This document shows, piece by piece, positions 33,413 through 40,695 of a DNA stretch of 64,000 nt. The stretch is from Polyangiaceae bacterium. GTDB taxonomy: Bacteria > Myxococcota_A > Polyangia > Polyangiales > Polyangiaceae. The DNA is taken from positions 992,001-1,056,000 of the forward strand of contig JACKEA010000001.1 in NCBI GenBank assembly GCA_020633235.1, in the 5' to 3' direction. Both the position numbers and the translations under genes were made by a program. The notes beneath the pieces were generated by a model. That model had not been told where the DNA came from. It saw only the letters and a program-made list of their open reading frames with translations, and did not search any database. Position 1 is the first letter of the stretch. Each line of letters opens with the position of its first letter.

Positions 33413-33985
33413 ATGCGCATCGTATTCTGCGGCGTAGGCGCCCTCGGCTCGCTCACCGCTCTATTGTGCCGGAACCTGGATGCCGCCCTGGCGTTCGTGG
33501 ACTTCGATCGCGTGGAGTCCAAGAACCTCCTGTCGCAAGCCTTCGTGAAGCAGTCCGTTGGCAAGAACAAGGCGGAAGCGCTGAAGCTCCAGCTGTGGAA
33601 CTTCCACGGTATCAAGGCCGAGGCCTTCGGCGTGCGTCTTTCCGAGGACAACGCGGACGCGCTCTTGAGCTCGGCGGATCTCATCGTAGACGGTTTCGAC
33701 AACGCGAAGAGCCGCCGACTGCTCAGCGACTACGCGCGGAAGCACGAGAAAGCCTTGGTTCACGGGGCCATTTCCGCGGACGGAACTTTCGGAATCGTGC
33801 GCTGGGACGAGCGCTTCACGGCGGACGAAGAGGACGAAGAGGGGCAAGCCACCTGCGAGGGCGGTGAGCACCTGCCGCTCATCGGTCTCGTCACGGCCAC
33901 GCTGGCCCGCTCGGTCCAGGACTTCGTGCGCACTGGGGATCGCCACGACTACATGGTGAGCCTCAGCGGCGTGCAGCAAACCTGA
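33413..33985 (+). CDS. ThiF/E1-like adenylyltransferase
   Basis: 190 residues. Rossmann nucleotide site CGVGALGS (residues 6-13), the E1 motif VDFDRVESKNLLSQAF, an IVDGFDN strand and ADGTFGIV. A candidate catalytic Cys is Cys148 in ATCEGGEHLPLIG. It is shorter than ThiF/MoeB (about 250) and lacks the CxxC zinc pairs. E1-like enzymes adenylate the C-terminus of a Ub-like protein, and the neighbours provide a candidate substrate and a JAB protease. Last gene of the operon. Confidence 0.85.
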   Translation: MRIVFCGVGALGSLTALLCRNLDAALAFVDFDRVESKNLLSQAFVKQSVGKNKAEALKLQLWNFHGIKAEAFGVRLSEDNADALLSSADLIVDGFDNAKSRRLLSDYARKHEKALVHGAISADGTFGIVRWDERFTADEEDEEGQATCEGGEHLPLIGLVTATLARSVQDFVRTGDRHDYMVSLSGVQQT

Positions 33986-34342
33986 GCTTCAATCACGTTC
34001 CAATGCGCTTCGCCATCGAGGCAAGCGCACGCGAGCTCAACCTTCACCCTGACCGGTGACTTCTGCGCGGTGATCCTCCCGAGCCGCCGGCCGAGCATCT
34101 GCTCGGCCAGCCGCGCACTGTCGAGTCGCCGGAAGCGTCTGGCCCGGACGGAAAACGGGCGACTTTACTCCGCGCTTCGGCGCGGGTCTCGAGCGGCCGC
34201 GCATCGACGCGCTGCTCTTGCGCCTGGCCCAGGCAGAAAACGGGCATCCCTTTCAACGCCGCCGGCTCGAATCCTGCCGCAACGGCGTGGACGCGGTGCA
34301 CGGAGGGCACGCCGGCGCAGAAATGAACTCACTGAGCGTAGC
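33986..34342 (+). other. gene-free segment with tRNA-like pieces
   Basis: About 350 bp. The last 110 bp (from about 34230) are nearly repeated at 38810-38888, ending in both cases at the start of a tRNA-Pro sequence. A T-arm-like CCGGCTCGAATCCTG is present, as are two related segments around GGAAAACGGGC and AGAAAACGGGC. No complete tRNA can be folded. Confidence 0.5.
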
Positions 34343-34346
34343 TTAG

Positions 34347-35975
34347 ACCCACTGTTCACCTGGGTTGACCACCATCGGTGCCACTCCGGCGAGAGCGACG
34401 GACAGGTGCCGCCGCTGCCGCGCGTCGTTCGAGGGCGGACCAAGCGGCCGGAATGTCTGCAACGATGGCGATCCGAGACGAGTGCGAAGCGGACGACAGA
34501 ATTCGACACCGCGAAGACGATTTCAGTTGACGAGATTTCGGACGCTCCGCGCTCTCATTTCGTCGCTCTCGTTCGCACAGTGCCTGCGCAGCACACGTGC
34601 GCCCACTGGGCGCGCGTTCGAAAGCAAATCGCTCTTCGAGCTGTCCCCGTCTGCGAAAGCGTCTCGAGAGGGCGCTGAAGAAGGCGAAATTTCCCATGGT
34701 ATGCCCGGGGAAACCACGGGGGTTTGTCATGTCATCGTCCAAAGCCATTTCCGTAGAACCGTCTGCCACCGAGCGCACTGCGCTCTCCGCACTTCAAGAC
34801 CTCTCCAATCGCGATCTCTGGTCCAGCGCGGTCGTGGCCAACGCCGGTCGGCGCAAAGCCACCGCGCACTTGGTCGCCCACCTCGCCGAAATCGACCGGC
34901 GCGAGCTCGTGTTCGACGAGGGATACTCGTCCATGTTCGACTTCTGCGTGCGTGGCCTCGGGATGAGCGAGGGCACGGCGTATCGGAGCATCGCCGGGGC
35001 GCGGGCAGCGCGCTCGTTTCCGGTCGTGCTCACGCTGCTCGCGAGCGGAGATCTGCACCTTTCCGGGCTTTCGCTCTTGGCTCCGCGGCTCACTCAGGAG
35101 AATCACACTGCGCTCCTGGAAGAAGCCGCCGGCAAGACCAGCGCGGGGATTCGCGTCGTGCTCGCGCGCTGGTTCCCCAAGCCGGACGTTCCGGACCAGG
35201 TGAAGCCGCTGCGCACTGGCGGAAAGGGTCCAGCGCCGGGCGTGGAGCCGCTCTCGGAAGGGCGCTTCGAGGTACATTTCAGCGCCGGAGAGTGCCTGAA
35301 AGCGAAGCTAGAGCACGCCCAGAACCTGATGAGCCACGTGAGCCGAGAGCTCGAGGTCGTGGTCGAACGTGCGCTCGACGCGCTGATTCGCGAGCTTTCG
35401 AACAAGCGCTGGGGCGCTACGGACAAGCCGCGCCGCTCCCGCGGAACGAAGCCGGGCGAGCCCGGCCGTGCGGCCCGGCGCGAGGTGTACGAACGCGACG
35501 GCGCTCAGTGCTGCTTCGTGTCGGAGTCCGGTGTGCGCTGCACGGCGACGGCGTATCTCCAGTACGACCACATCGAAGCCACCGGCGTTGGTGGTGGCGA
35601 TGGCGCTTCCAATGGTCGGGTGTTCTGCGCCAGCCACAATTTGAATGCGGCCAAGAAGACCTTCGGCCGCGAGTACGTCGAAGAGAAGATTCGCCTTCGT
35701 CAGCGAAGGCGTTCAGACCCCGAGGACGCTGCGGATGCGGAGGCGCGGGAGAAGCAAGACAAGCTCCTCTTGGCGCTGACGAGCCAAGGCTTCAAGAAGG
35801 CCGAAGCCACGAAGGCGACGGAGAAGCTCGCTGCCGAAGCCCGCAGCCTCTCGCTGGAAGAGCTGCTCCGTCGTGCACTGGCATTGCTCGTTCCGCGGTA
35901 AGCGCGATGCGCGCGGGCTGATTCCGCGCCGAACGGACGCCGGGCCGCAGCTTGTGAGAGAGGACCGACTCAGGG
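34347..35975 (+). mobile_element. DUF222-HNH mobile element, copy 1
   Basis: About 1.63 kb, nearly identical to 53877-55512. The left terminal repeat ACCCACTGTTCACCTGGGTT is intact. The right end stops at GACTCAGG-GTTAG and lacks about 10 bp present in copy 2. TTAG flanks both sides. It sits inside a tRNA-Pro-like gene. It resembles the actinobacterial 13E12 repeat elements, which also carry only a DUF222-HNH gene. Confidence 0.75.
34729..35901 (+). CDS. DUF222/HNH endonuclease of mobile element, copy 1
   Basis: 390 residues from ATG 34729, preferred over ATG 34597 because the family begins near SALQDLSNRDLW. The long helical DUF222 region (residues 15-240) is followed by an HNH domain: YERDGAQCCFVSESGVRC, LQYDHIEATGVGGG, NGRVFCASHN. 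A charged helical tail (LRQRRRSDPEDAADAEAREK) ends the protein. It is probably the endonuclease that mobilises the element, by analogy with homing-type HNH proteins. Confidence 0.85.
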   Translation: MSSSKAISVEPSATERTALSALQDLSNRDLWSSAVVANAGRRKATAHLVAHLAEIDRRELVFDEGYSSMFDFCVRGLGMSEGTAYRSIAGARAARSFPVVLTLLASGDLHLSGLSLLAPRLTQENHTALLEEAAGKTSAGIRVVLARWFPKPDVPDQVKPLRTGGKGPAPGVEPLSEGRFEVHFSAGECLKAKLEHAQNLMSHVSRELEVVVERALDALIRELSNKRWGATDKPRRSRGTKPGEPGRAARREVYERDGAQCCFVSESGVRCTATAYLQYDHIEATGVGGGDGASNGRVFCASHNLNAAKKTFGREYVEEKIRLRQRRRSDPEDAADAEAREKQDKLLLALTSQGFKKAEATKATEKLAAEARSLSLEELLRRALALLVPR

Positions 35976-36142
35976 TTAGGCTGGCGAAAGCGCCGGTTTC
36001 GCGGAACCGGAGACCTCCGGTTCGGCTCCCTTCGGTCGCCAGGCTGCGTATTCCGCTCAACTTGGGCACGCGTTCCGACGACTTGGGCATCCGTTCCGGA
36101 GCACTTGGGCGCCGAATCGGAGCGAAGCGACGACCGCAGTGG

Positions 36143-36904
36143 TCAGGTGGTAGTGGATGGCGGGGTGTCGGTGGGAGCGAGCCCTTTCTTCCTCCGCATG
36201 GACTGTCCGCGCAGCGTGAGGACGTGAGCGTTGTGTACGAGGCGATCGCAGATCGCGTCGGCAATGGTCGGATCGGAAAGCATCTCGTGCCAAGTTTTCG
36301 TCGGCACTTGCGAAGTGATGACAGTGGATGAGTGGTCGTAGCGATCTTCCAGGACCTCGAGAAGATCCCGTCGCTCCGTGTCCTTCATGGGCGCGATCAG
36401 AAAGTCATCGAGCACGAGCACATCGAAGCGTGAGAGCCGCCCGAGCTCTGAAGCGTAGCTGCCATCGGCACGCGCCATCGAGAGCTGGTGAACGAGCCGA
36501 GGAACGCGGACGTACAGCGCACGGAAGCCCTGGCGGCACGCTGCATTGGCGAGAGCGCAGCCAAGGAAGCTCTTGCCAACACCGGTAGCCCCCAGGACGA
36601 TCACGTTTTGCTTGGCTCTGATCCACCCGCATGTCGAGAGCGAGCGGAGAACGGCCTTGTCGAGGCCGCGGCCGGCGTCGGCGACGACCTCTTCGAGCAC
36701 ACCGTTGACGGGGAGCTTGGCTTCCTTCACGCGGCGTCCGGTCCTGCGGTTGTCGCGCTCGAGCCACTCGCGGTCGACCATGATGCCGACCTTCTCGGCG
36801 AAGGTCAGGCTCTTGTCGGGCTTGTCGAGTAGCTCGCGGAACACCTGCGCCATCGTGCGCAGCCGCAGCGCGAGCAGCTTGTCATGAGTTTCTTGGTCCA
36901 TCAT
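36143..36904 (-). CDS. istB: IS21 transposition ATPase IstB (element A)
   Basis: 253 residues. AAA+ ATPase with Walker A GATGVGKS, Walker B DVLVLDDF, and sensor region STVITSQVP. IstB is related to DnaC, binds target DNA and activates the IstA transposase. The start overlaps the istA stop (ATGA). Confidence 0.93.
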   Translation of the reverse strand: MMDQETHDKLLALRLRTMAQVFRELLDKPDKSLTFAEKVGIMVDREWLERDNRRTGRRVKEAKLPVNGVLEEVVADAGRGLDKAVLRSLSTCGWIRAKQNVIVLGATGVGKSFLGCALANAACRQGFRALYVRVPRLVHQLSMARADGSYASELGRLSRFDVLVLDDFLIAPMKDTERRDLLEVLEDRYDHSSTVITSQVPTKTWHEMLSDPTIADAICDRLVHNAHVLTLRGQSMRRKKGLAPTDTPPSTTT

Positions 36905-38487
36905 TCGTTTGTCTCCTTGTCGAAGTATTCGCCGCCACGAATGTGCTCGTGGCGCACGAAGTCGGTGGGCTCGGGGTCGTTTGTCGGTAACGGTTTTGAC
37001 TCCAGTCCCCGTGCGAGGATGGCGTTGATGCTTCTGCGTGTTGGGCCACCGGGGCCAGAGATTGCGAGGGCGCGTGCGCAGGCGGCGTCGAGCCGGTCGT
37101 TGCCCACACGCTGAGCGTCGCGGGCCAGGGCTTGCACAGCCCGGTAGCCGAACTCTGGGTTACGGTAGCGGCCCAAGATGGCTTCAACGACCTTGCCGAC
37201 GTTGGGTCCCATACTCCTGCCCCACGATCGCATCCGCTGGGGAGGCCACTTGCCGTACTCGCGGTGGGACTTCGGCATGTGCTCACGACACGTCACGTAC
37301 GTGCCCTTCGGAGCGCGACTTCGAACGTGCGAAGCGACGCGCTGGCGGCCATTAAACACCTCGACGACTGCACGGGTTGCCCGCACCTCGACGGCTGCGC
37401 CGATGAGCGCGCACGGCGCGCTGTAGTACCGGTCGTCAAATGCAACGTGGTAGTCGACGTTGACCTTTGCCCGCTTCCACTCGCCCCGCTCGAAACGTAG
37501 GCTGGGCAGCGGTCGCATTGCGGGACGGTCGATGCCTTCGAACGCAGAGCGACGACAGCCCTCCAGTTTCTGGAACGGCCGAGAGTTGAGCCGCTCGAGC
37601 AACTCCCAGATCGCCTCGTTGAGTGCCGCCAGGCTGAAGAAGGTCCGGTTGCGGAGCGCGGCGAGGATCCAACGCTGTGCGATCAACACGCCACCCTCGA
37701 CCTTGGCTTTGTCCTTTGGTTTTCCGGGCCGGGCGGGAACTACGGCGACGCCGTAGTGCTGAGCCATCTCCAGGTAGGCGGGATTGATGTCCGGATCGTA
37801 GCGGTCCGGTCCCGTGACCGCGGCACGGAGCTGATCCGGAACGAGGATCTCCGGTACGCAGCCGAAGTACTCGAAGCCGCGCACGGTGGCGTCGATGAAG
37901 TCCGCTGCGCTCTGTGTGGCGGTCGCCTCGGCGTACGTGTAGCTGCTCGCACCGAGCAGCATGACGAACAGCTCGACGTCCTTCACTTCGCCCGTGCTGG
38001 CGTCGATCAGCCTCGGCTTCTTGCCGGAGAAGTCCACGAATGACTTCTCGCCCGCACGGTGCGTTTGCCGCATCGTGATCGCCAGCTTCGATTTCCACGC
38101 AGAGTAGACGTCGCAAAACTGGCTGTACTGGTAGGGCCGCAGCGCATCGCCACGGAGCCTGGTCGTTTCCTGGTATTCGACCCACAGCGTCTGGAGCGTC
38201 ACACCAGTCTTGCGCATCTCCCGATGCACCCACTCGAAGTCGATCGCTGCTCGACCTGCTGGCTCCAGTCGGCCGATGGCTTTGAATAGACGCGCCTCGA
38301 GCTCTGCGTCGCTCATCTCGCGTGCAACTTCCCAGCCCACTCCGGCGTCGCGGGCTCGCTTGAGGTAGCCGCCCACCGAGCCCTTCGAGAGACCGGTCGA
38401 GGCTTGGATCTGCCGCTGCGTGCATCCGCACTCGTGGCGTAGTCGGAGAACTTCTCGAATCTTGCGCATGGTGTGTCGCGTCGACAT
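36901..38487 (-). CDS. istA: IS21 transposase IstA (element A)
   Basis: 528 residues from ATG 38487 (ATG 38469 also possible). N-terminal HTH (TMRKIREVLRLRHECGCTQR), then a DDE/RNase H-like core: FVDFSGKKP (first Asp), LVPDQLRAAV (second Asp) and KAKVEGGVLIAQRW (Glu), followed by the beta-barrel (VDYHVAFDDRYYSAP). It appears complete and may be active. Confidence 0.92.
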   Translation of the reverse strand: MSTRHTMRKIREVLRLRHECGCTQRQIQASTGLSKGSVGGYLKRARDAGVGWEVAREMSDAELEARLFKAIGRLEPAGRAAIDFEWVHREMRKTGVTLQTLWVEYQETTRLRGDALRPYQYSQFCDVYSAWKSKLAITMRQTHRAGEKSFVDFSGKKPRLIDASTGEVKDVELFVMLLGASSYTYAEATATQSAADFIDATVRGFEYFGCVPEILVPDQLRAAVTGPDRYDPDINPAYLEMAQHYGVAVVPARPGKPKDKAKVEGGVLIAQRWILAALRNRTFFSLAALNEAIWELLERLNSRPFQKLEGCRRSAFEGIDRPAMRPLPSLRFERGEWKRAKVNVDYHVAFDDRYYSAPCALIGAAVEVRATRAVVEVFNGRQRVASHVRSRAPKGTYVTCREHMPKSHREYGKWPPQRMRSWGRSMGPNVGKVVEAILGRYRNPEFGYRAVQALARDAQRVGNDRLDAACARALAISGPGGPTRRSINAILARGLESKPLPTNDPEPTDFVRHEHIRGGEYFDKETNE

Positions 38488-38753
38488 CGGCTCGTGCGTC
38501 CCGGAGGAACGAGGAGCCAGCTTTGCGACCACCACGGTCGTCGCCGGGCCCAAGGGGCCAGGGCGGCCTAGCCGGAGCGCAGCGCGGGCATTGCCCGCGC
38601 CGCCGGCTGGCGCCCAGGTGCACCGGAATCAGCGCCCAAGTGCGCCGGAATCAGTGCCCAAGTGTCCGGAACGGGTGCCCAAGTGCCACCGGAATGGCTG
38701 CCCAAGTGTTTCCGGAATCGGTGCCCAAGTGCGGCCGGAATACGCAGCCAGGC

Positions 38754-38888
38754 CTCATGGGAGTTGCGACAACTCCCGAGACGGAGGTCGAGCAGCATTG
38801 GCGCGAGCCTCTCGAGCGCCGGCTCGAATCCTGCTGCAACGACGTGGACGCGGTGCACGGAGGCCGCGCCGGCGCAGAAATGATCTCA
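38754..38888 (+). other. repeat segment before tRNA-Pro
   Basis: Starts CTCATGGGAGTTGCGACAACTC, the counterpart of the CTCATGAGCGATGCGACAACTC start in the 157-bp repeats at 42293. It continues with GCCGGCTCGAATCCTGC and a GGACGCGGTGCACGG stretch shared with 34230-34327. No tRNA can be folded. Confidence 0.5.
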
Positions 38889-38966
38889 CTGAGCGTAGCT
38901 TAGGCTGGCGAAAGCGCCGGTTTCGGGAACCGGAGACCGCAGGTTCGAATCCTGCCGCTCAGACCA
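38889..38966 (+). tRNA. tRNA-Pro(CGG)
   Basis: Perfect acceptor CTGAGCG/CGCTCAG with C1 as usual for Pro, D arm GCTT/AAGC with a 10-nt loop, anticodon stem CCGGT/ACCGG with loop TTCGGGA (CGG), T arm GCAGG/CCTGC, and encoded CCA. It appears functional. Confidence 0.92.
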
Positions 38967-38967
38967 T

Positions 38968-39039
38968 TGCACGGTAGCCAAGTGGAAAGGCCCGCGGCCG
39001 TTAACCGCGTCATCGCAAGTTCGAATCTTGCCCGTGCAG
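38968..39039 (+). tRNA. tRNA-Asn(GTT)-like, C33
   Basis: Begins 1 bp after tRNA-Pro. Perfect acceptor TGCACGG/CCGTGCA, D arm GCC/GGC, anticodon stem CGCGG/CCGCG, T arm GCAAG/CTTGC. The loop CCGTTAA gives anticodon GTT but has C at position 33. Confidence 0.8.
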
Positions 39040-39067
39040 CCCTACCCGGCGCAGCTTGGCCGGCGCT

Positions 39068-39520
39068 TCACTGCGTCGGAAGGATGACGCGAACGGTGTC
39101 GAACTTGTAGGTCGCGGTCACGGCGTTGCAGTACACGTAGACTGATCCGTCTTTCACGCCGGCCGAAGCTACTTGCGCCCAGTCGTAGCCCGCCGGAGAA
39201 GTCCCGGCGTAGTGCATGATGATGGACGCTCGCGCGAGCTCGTTGACGGTGCGTCCTGGGAACGGAACCTCTGCGACGAAGGCCCCTGCGCCATTGTCCG
39301 TGCACTGGGCCTCCTTGATCTCGGGCGGCGCCGCCTTGGCGTCGGAAACGGGATCCGTGAGCGCGTCGACCAAGAATCCTCCGCTCCCGCCTCCACCAAG
39401 CGCGTCCGTCATCGCATCGGCCAAAGCGCCGCCACCCCCGCCGCCCCCGCTGCACGCAACCACCAAGACGTAGACCGCGCTTCCGGAGGCCGCCGCCCCC
39501 AAGATCCTGGACAACCGCAT
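39068..39520 (-). CDS. small Gly-rich lipoprotein inside the RNA array
   Basis: 150 residues. Lipobox signal (MRLSRILGAAASGSAVYVLVVAC), a poly-Gly stretch, a disordered Asp/Ala region (DAMTDALGGGGSGGFLVDAL), and a compact C-terminal domain with two Cys (AQCTDNGAGAFVAEVPFPG, VYVYCNAVTATYKF). Function unknown. It is on the strand opposite to the tRNA genes on both sides, so it needs its own promoter around 39521-39570. Confidence 0.65.
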   Translation of the reverse strand: MRLSRILGAAASGSAVYVLVVACSGGGGGGGALADAMTDALGGGGSGGFLVDALTDPVSDAKAAPPEIKEAQCTDNGAGAFVAEVPFPGRTVNELARASIIMHYAGTSPAGYDWAQVASAGVKDGSVYVYCNAVTATYKFDTVRVILPTQ

Positions 39521-39570
39521 TTCTGAACCTCCCGTGCTCGAGCCTACTACGTCGCTCGAGCACGTTTTCT

Positions 39571-39640
39571 GCCGCTATCCCGATGGACGGGTCCCTCTTT
39601 CGTAATGAGGTCTTCGTGAGTTCGATTCTCACTGGCGGCT
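39571..39640 (+). tRNA. tRNA-Thr(CGT)
   Basis: Acceptor GCCGCTA/TGGCGGC, D stem CCG/CGG with a 5-nt loop, anticodon loop TTCGTAA (CGT) on stem CCTCT/TGAGG (last pair T-T), T arm GTGAG/CTCAC. No CCA. Confidence 0.7.
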
Positions 39641-39646
39641 CTGCGC

Positions 39647-39719
39647 GCGTCGGAAGCTGACCTGGTGGTAGCGCTGGTCCGAAAAACCAGAGGTGTTGGT
39701 TCGATTCCAACCCGGCGCA
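39647..39719 (+). tRNA. tRNA-Phe(GAA)-like, C33
   Basis: Acceptor GCGTCGG/CCGGCGC, D stem GCT/AGC, perfect anticodon stem CTGGT/ACCAG, T arm GTTGG/CCAAC. The loop CCGAAAA has anticodon GAA but C instead of U at position 33. Confidence 0.78.
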
Positions 39720-39721
39720 CT

Positions 39722-39794
39722 GTGGCCGCGGTGTGTTCGGTACGCACGGCAGGTTGTGTCCCTGCAGGAGCGGGTTCGATTCCCGCCGGCCACC
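39722..39794 (+). tRNA. tRNA-His(GTG)
   Basis: Acceptor GTGGCCG/CGGCCAC with discriminator C73 as in bacterial His tRNA, D stem GTGTG/CGCAC, anticodon stem GCAGG/CCTGC with loop TTGTGTC (GTG), T arm GCGGG/CCCGC. The base at -1 is T, not the usual G. Confidence 0.78.
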
Positions 39795-39795
39795 C

Positions 39796-39861
39796 AAGTT
39801 CCAAGCCGTCGGCGCCAGGCTACCGTTCCAGCCGCCAGCGTCTTGCTGGCGGGAATCAGGC
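39796..39861 (+). repeat. 157-bp repeat copy 1, left part
   Basis: First 66 bp of the repeat, directly after tRNA-His. It is interrupted here by IS element B. The remaining 91 bp are at 42293-42383, giving exactly 157 bp once the 5-bp target duplication is discounted. Confidence 0.88.
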
Positions 39862-40695
39862 TGTGCGTTCCGGAAATTCTGCGGCGCCGATTCCGGAAAT
39901 TCTGCGGCTTCCCGGGTCGTGTTCGTCGCCGGCGAGCTCGTCGGCGGGAATGTGCTTGGTGCGCACCGAGGGACCATCGAGGCGTAGGAGGCGGCCCCGC
40001 TCGAGGATGCGGTCGACGATGGCGTCGGCGAGGTCGTCGTCGTGGAGCACACCGCCCCAGCGCTTCGGATGCTTGTTGGTGGTAAACACCATGGCGCGGC
40101 GCCTGATGTGTCGCTCGTTGACCACGTGGTACAGGACGTTGGCAGCGTCGGCGCCGTAGCTCAGGTAGCCGACCTCGTCGACGACGAGCACATGGGGACG
40201 CACGTACGATGCGAGAGCCTCACGCATGCGGCCCTCGCGGCTTGCCAGGGAGAGCTCGTCAATGAGCTCCACGGCGGTAGTGAACAGTGCGTCGAATCCG
40301 TTTTGCAGGGCCCTGTATGCGATGGCGATCGCAAGGTGCGTTTTACCGCGACCGGGCCTACCGAGAAAGATGACGGACCGCCCCTCGGTCACGAAGTCCG
40401 GCGCGAGCAGCGAGCCGATGGTCGTGAGGCGTAGCGTCGACTGGTAGGTGAAATCGAACTCCTCGACGGTGCGCAGGAAGGGGAACGCCGCGGCATTGAC
40501 GGCGCGCCTGAGGCGCGTGCCGCGACGGTGCGCGACCTCTTCCTCGAAGAGTGTCTGCAGGAGCTGACCGTGGGACCACTGCTCCTTCTCAGCACGTTGC
40601 ACGAGGTCACGCCATACGCGACGCGCGTTGGCGAGGTGCAAGCGCTTGAGCAGTGAATCGAGGTCGGTCGTGGAGTCGAGCACGGACGCGGTCAC
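39856..40695 (-). CDS. istB: IS21 transposition ATPase IstB (element B)
   Basis: 279 residues. AAA+ ATPase with Walker A LGRPGRGKTH, Walker B HVLVVDEVGY, and VFTTNKHPKRW. The frame reads through the terminal repeat, and its stop codon lies in the flanking host DNA, so the last residues depend on the insertion site. The start overlaps the istA stop by 4 bp. Confidence 0.92.
   Translation of the reverse strand: MTASVLDSTTDLDSLLKRLHLANARRVWRDLVQRAEKEQWSHGQLLQTLFEEEVAHRRGTRLRRAVNAAAFPFLRTVEEFDFTYQSTLRLTTIGSLLAPDFVTEGRSVIFLGRPGRGKTHLAIAIAYRALQNGFDALFTTAVELIDELSLASREGRMREALASYVRPHVLVVDEVGYLSYGADAANVLYHVVNERHIRRRAMVFTTNKHPKRWGGVLHDDDLADAIVDRILERGRLLRLDGPSVRTKHIPADELAGDEHDPGSRRISGIGAAEFPERTA

Larger units (their letters stand above)
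34328..36044 (+). pseudogene. tRNA-Pro-like gene split by a DUF222-HNH element
   Basis: CTGAGCGTAGCTTAG (the 5' end of a tRNA identical to that at 38889) ends at 34346. Its continuation, starting TTAGGCTGGCGAAAGCGCCG, resumes at 35976 beyond the mobile element. The resumed part has an 8-nt anticodon loop and no matching 3' acceptor strand, so the gene was already degenerate or has decayed since insertion. Confidence 0.75.
36045..38746 (-). mobile_element. IS21-family element A
   Basis: 2702 bp with istA/istB on the minus strand. Ends TGCGTATTCCG (left) and CGGAATACGCA (right) are inverted. Inside each end are several ACTTGGGCAC-type repeats beside TTCCGG, typical IS21 transposase sites. A 7-bp direct repeat GCCAGGC flanks it (36038-36044 and 38747-38753). 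Confidence 0.88.
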
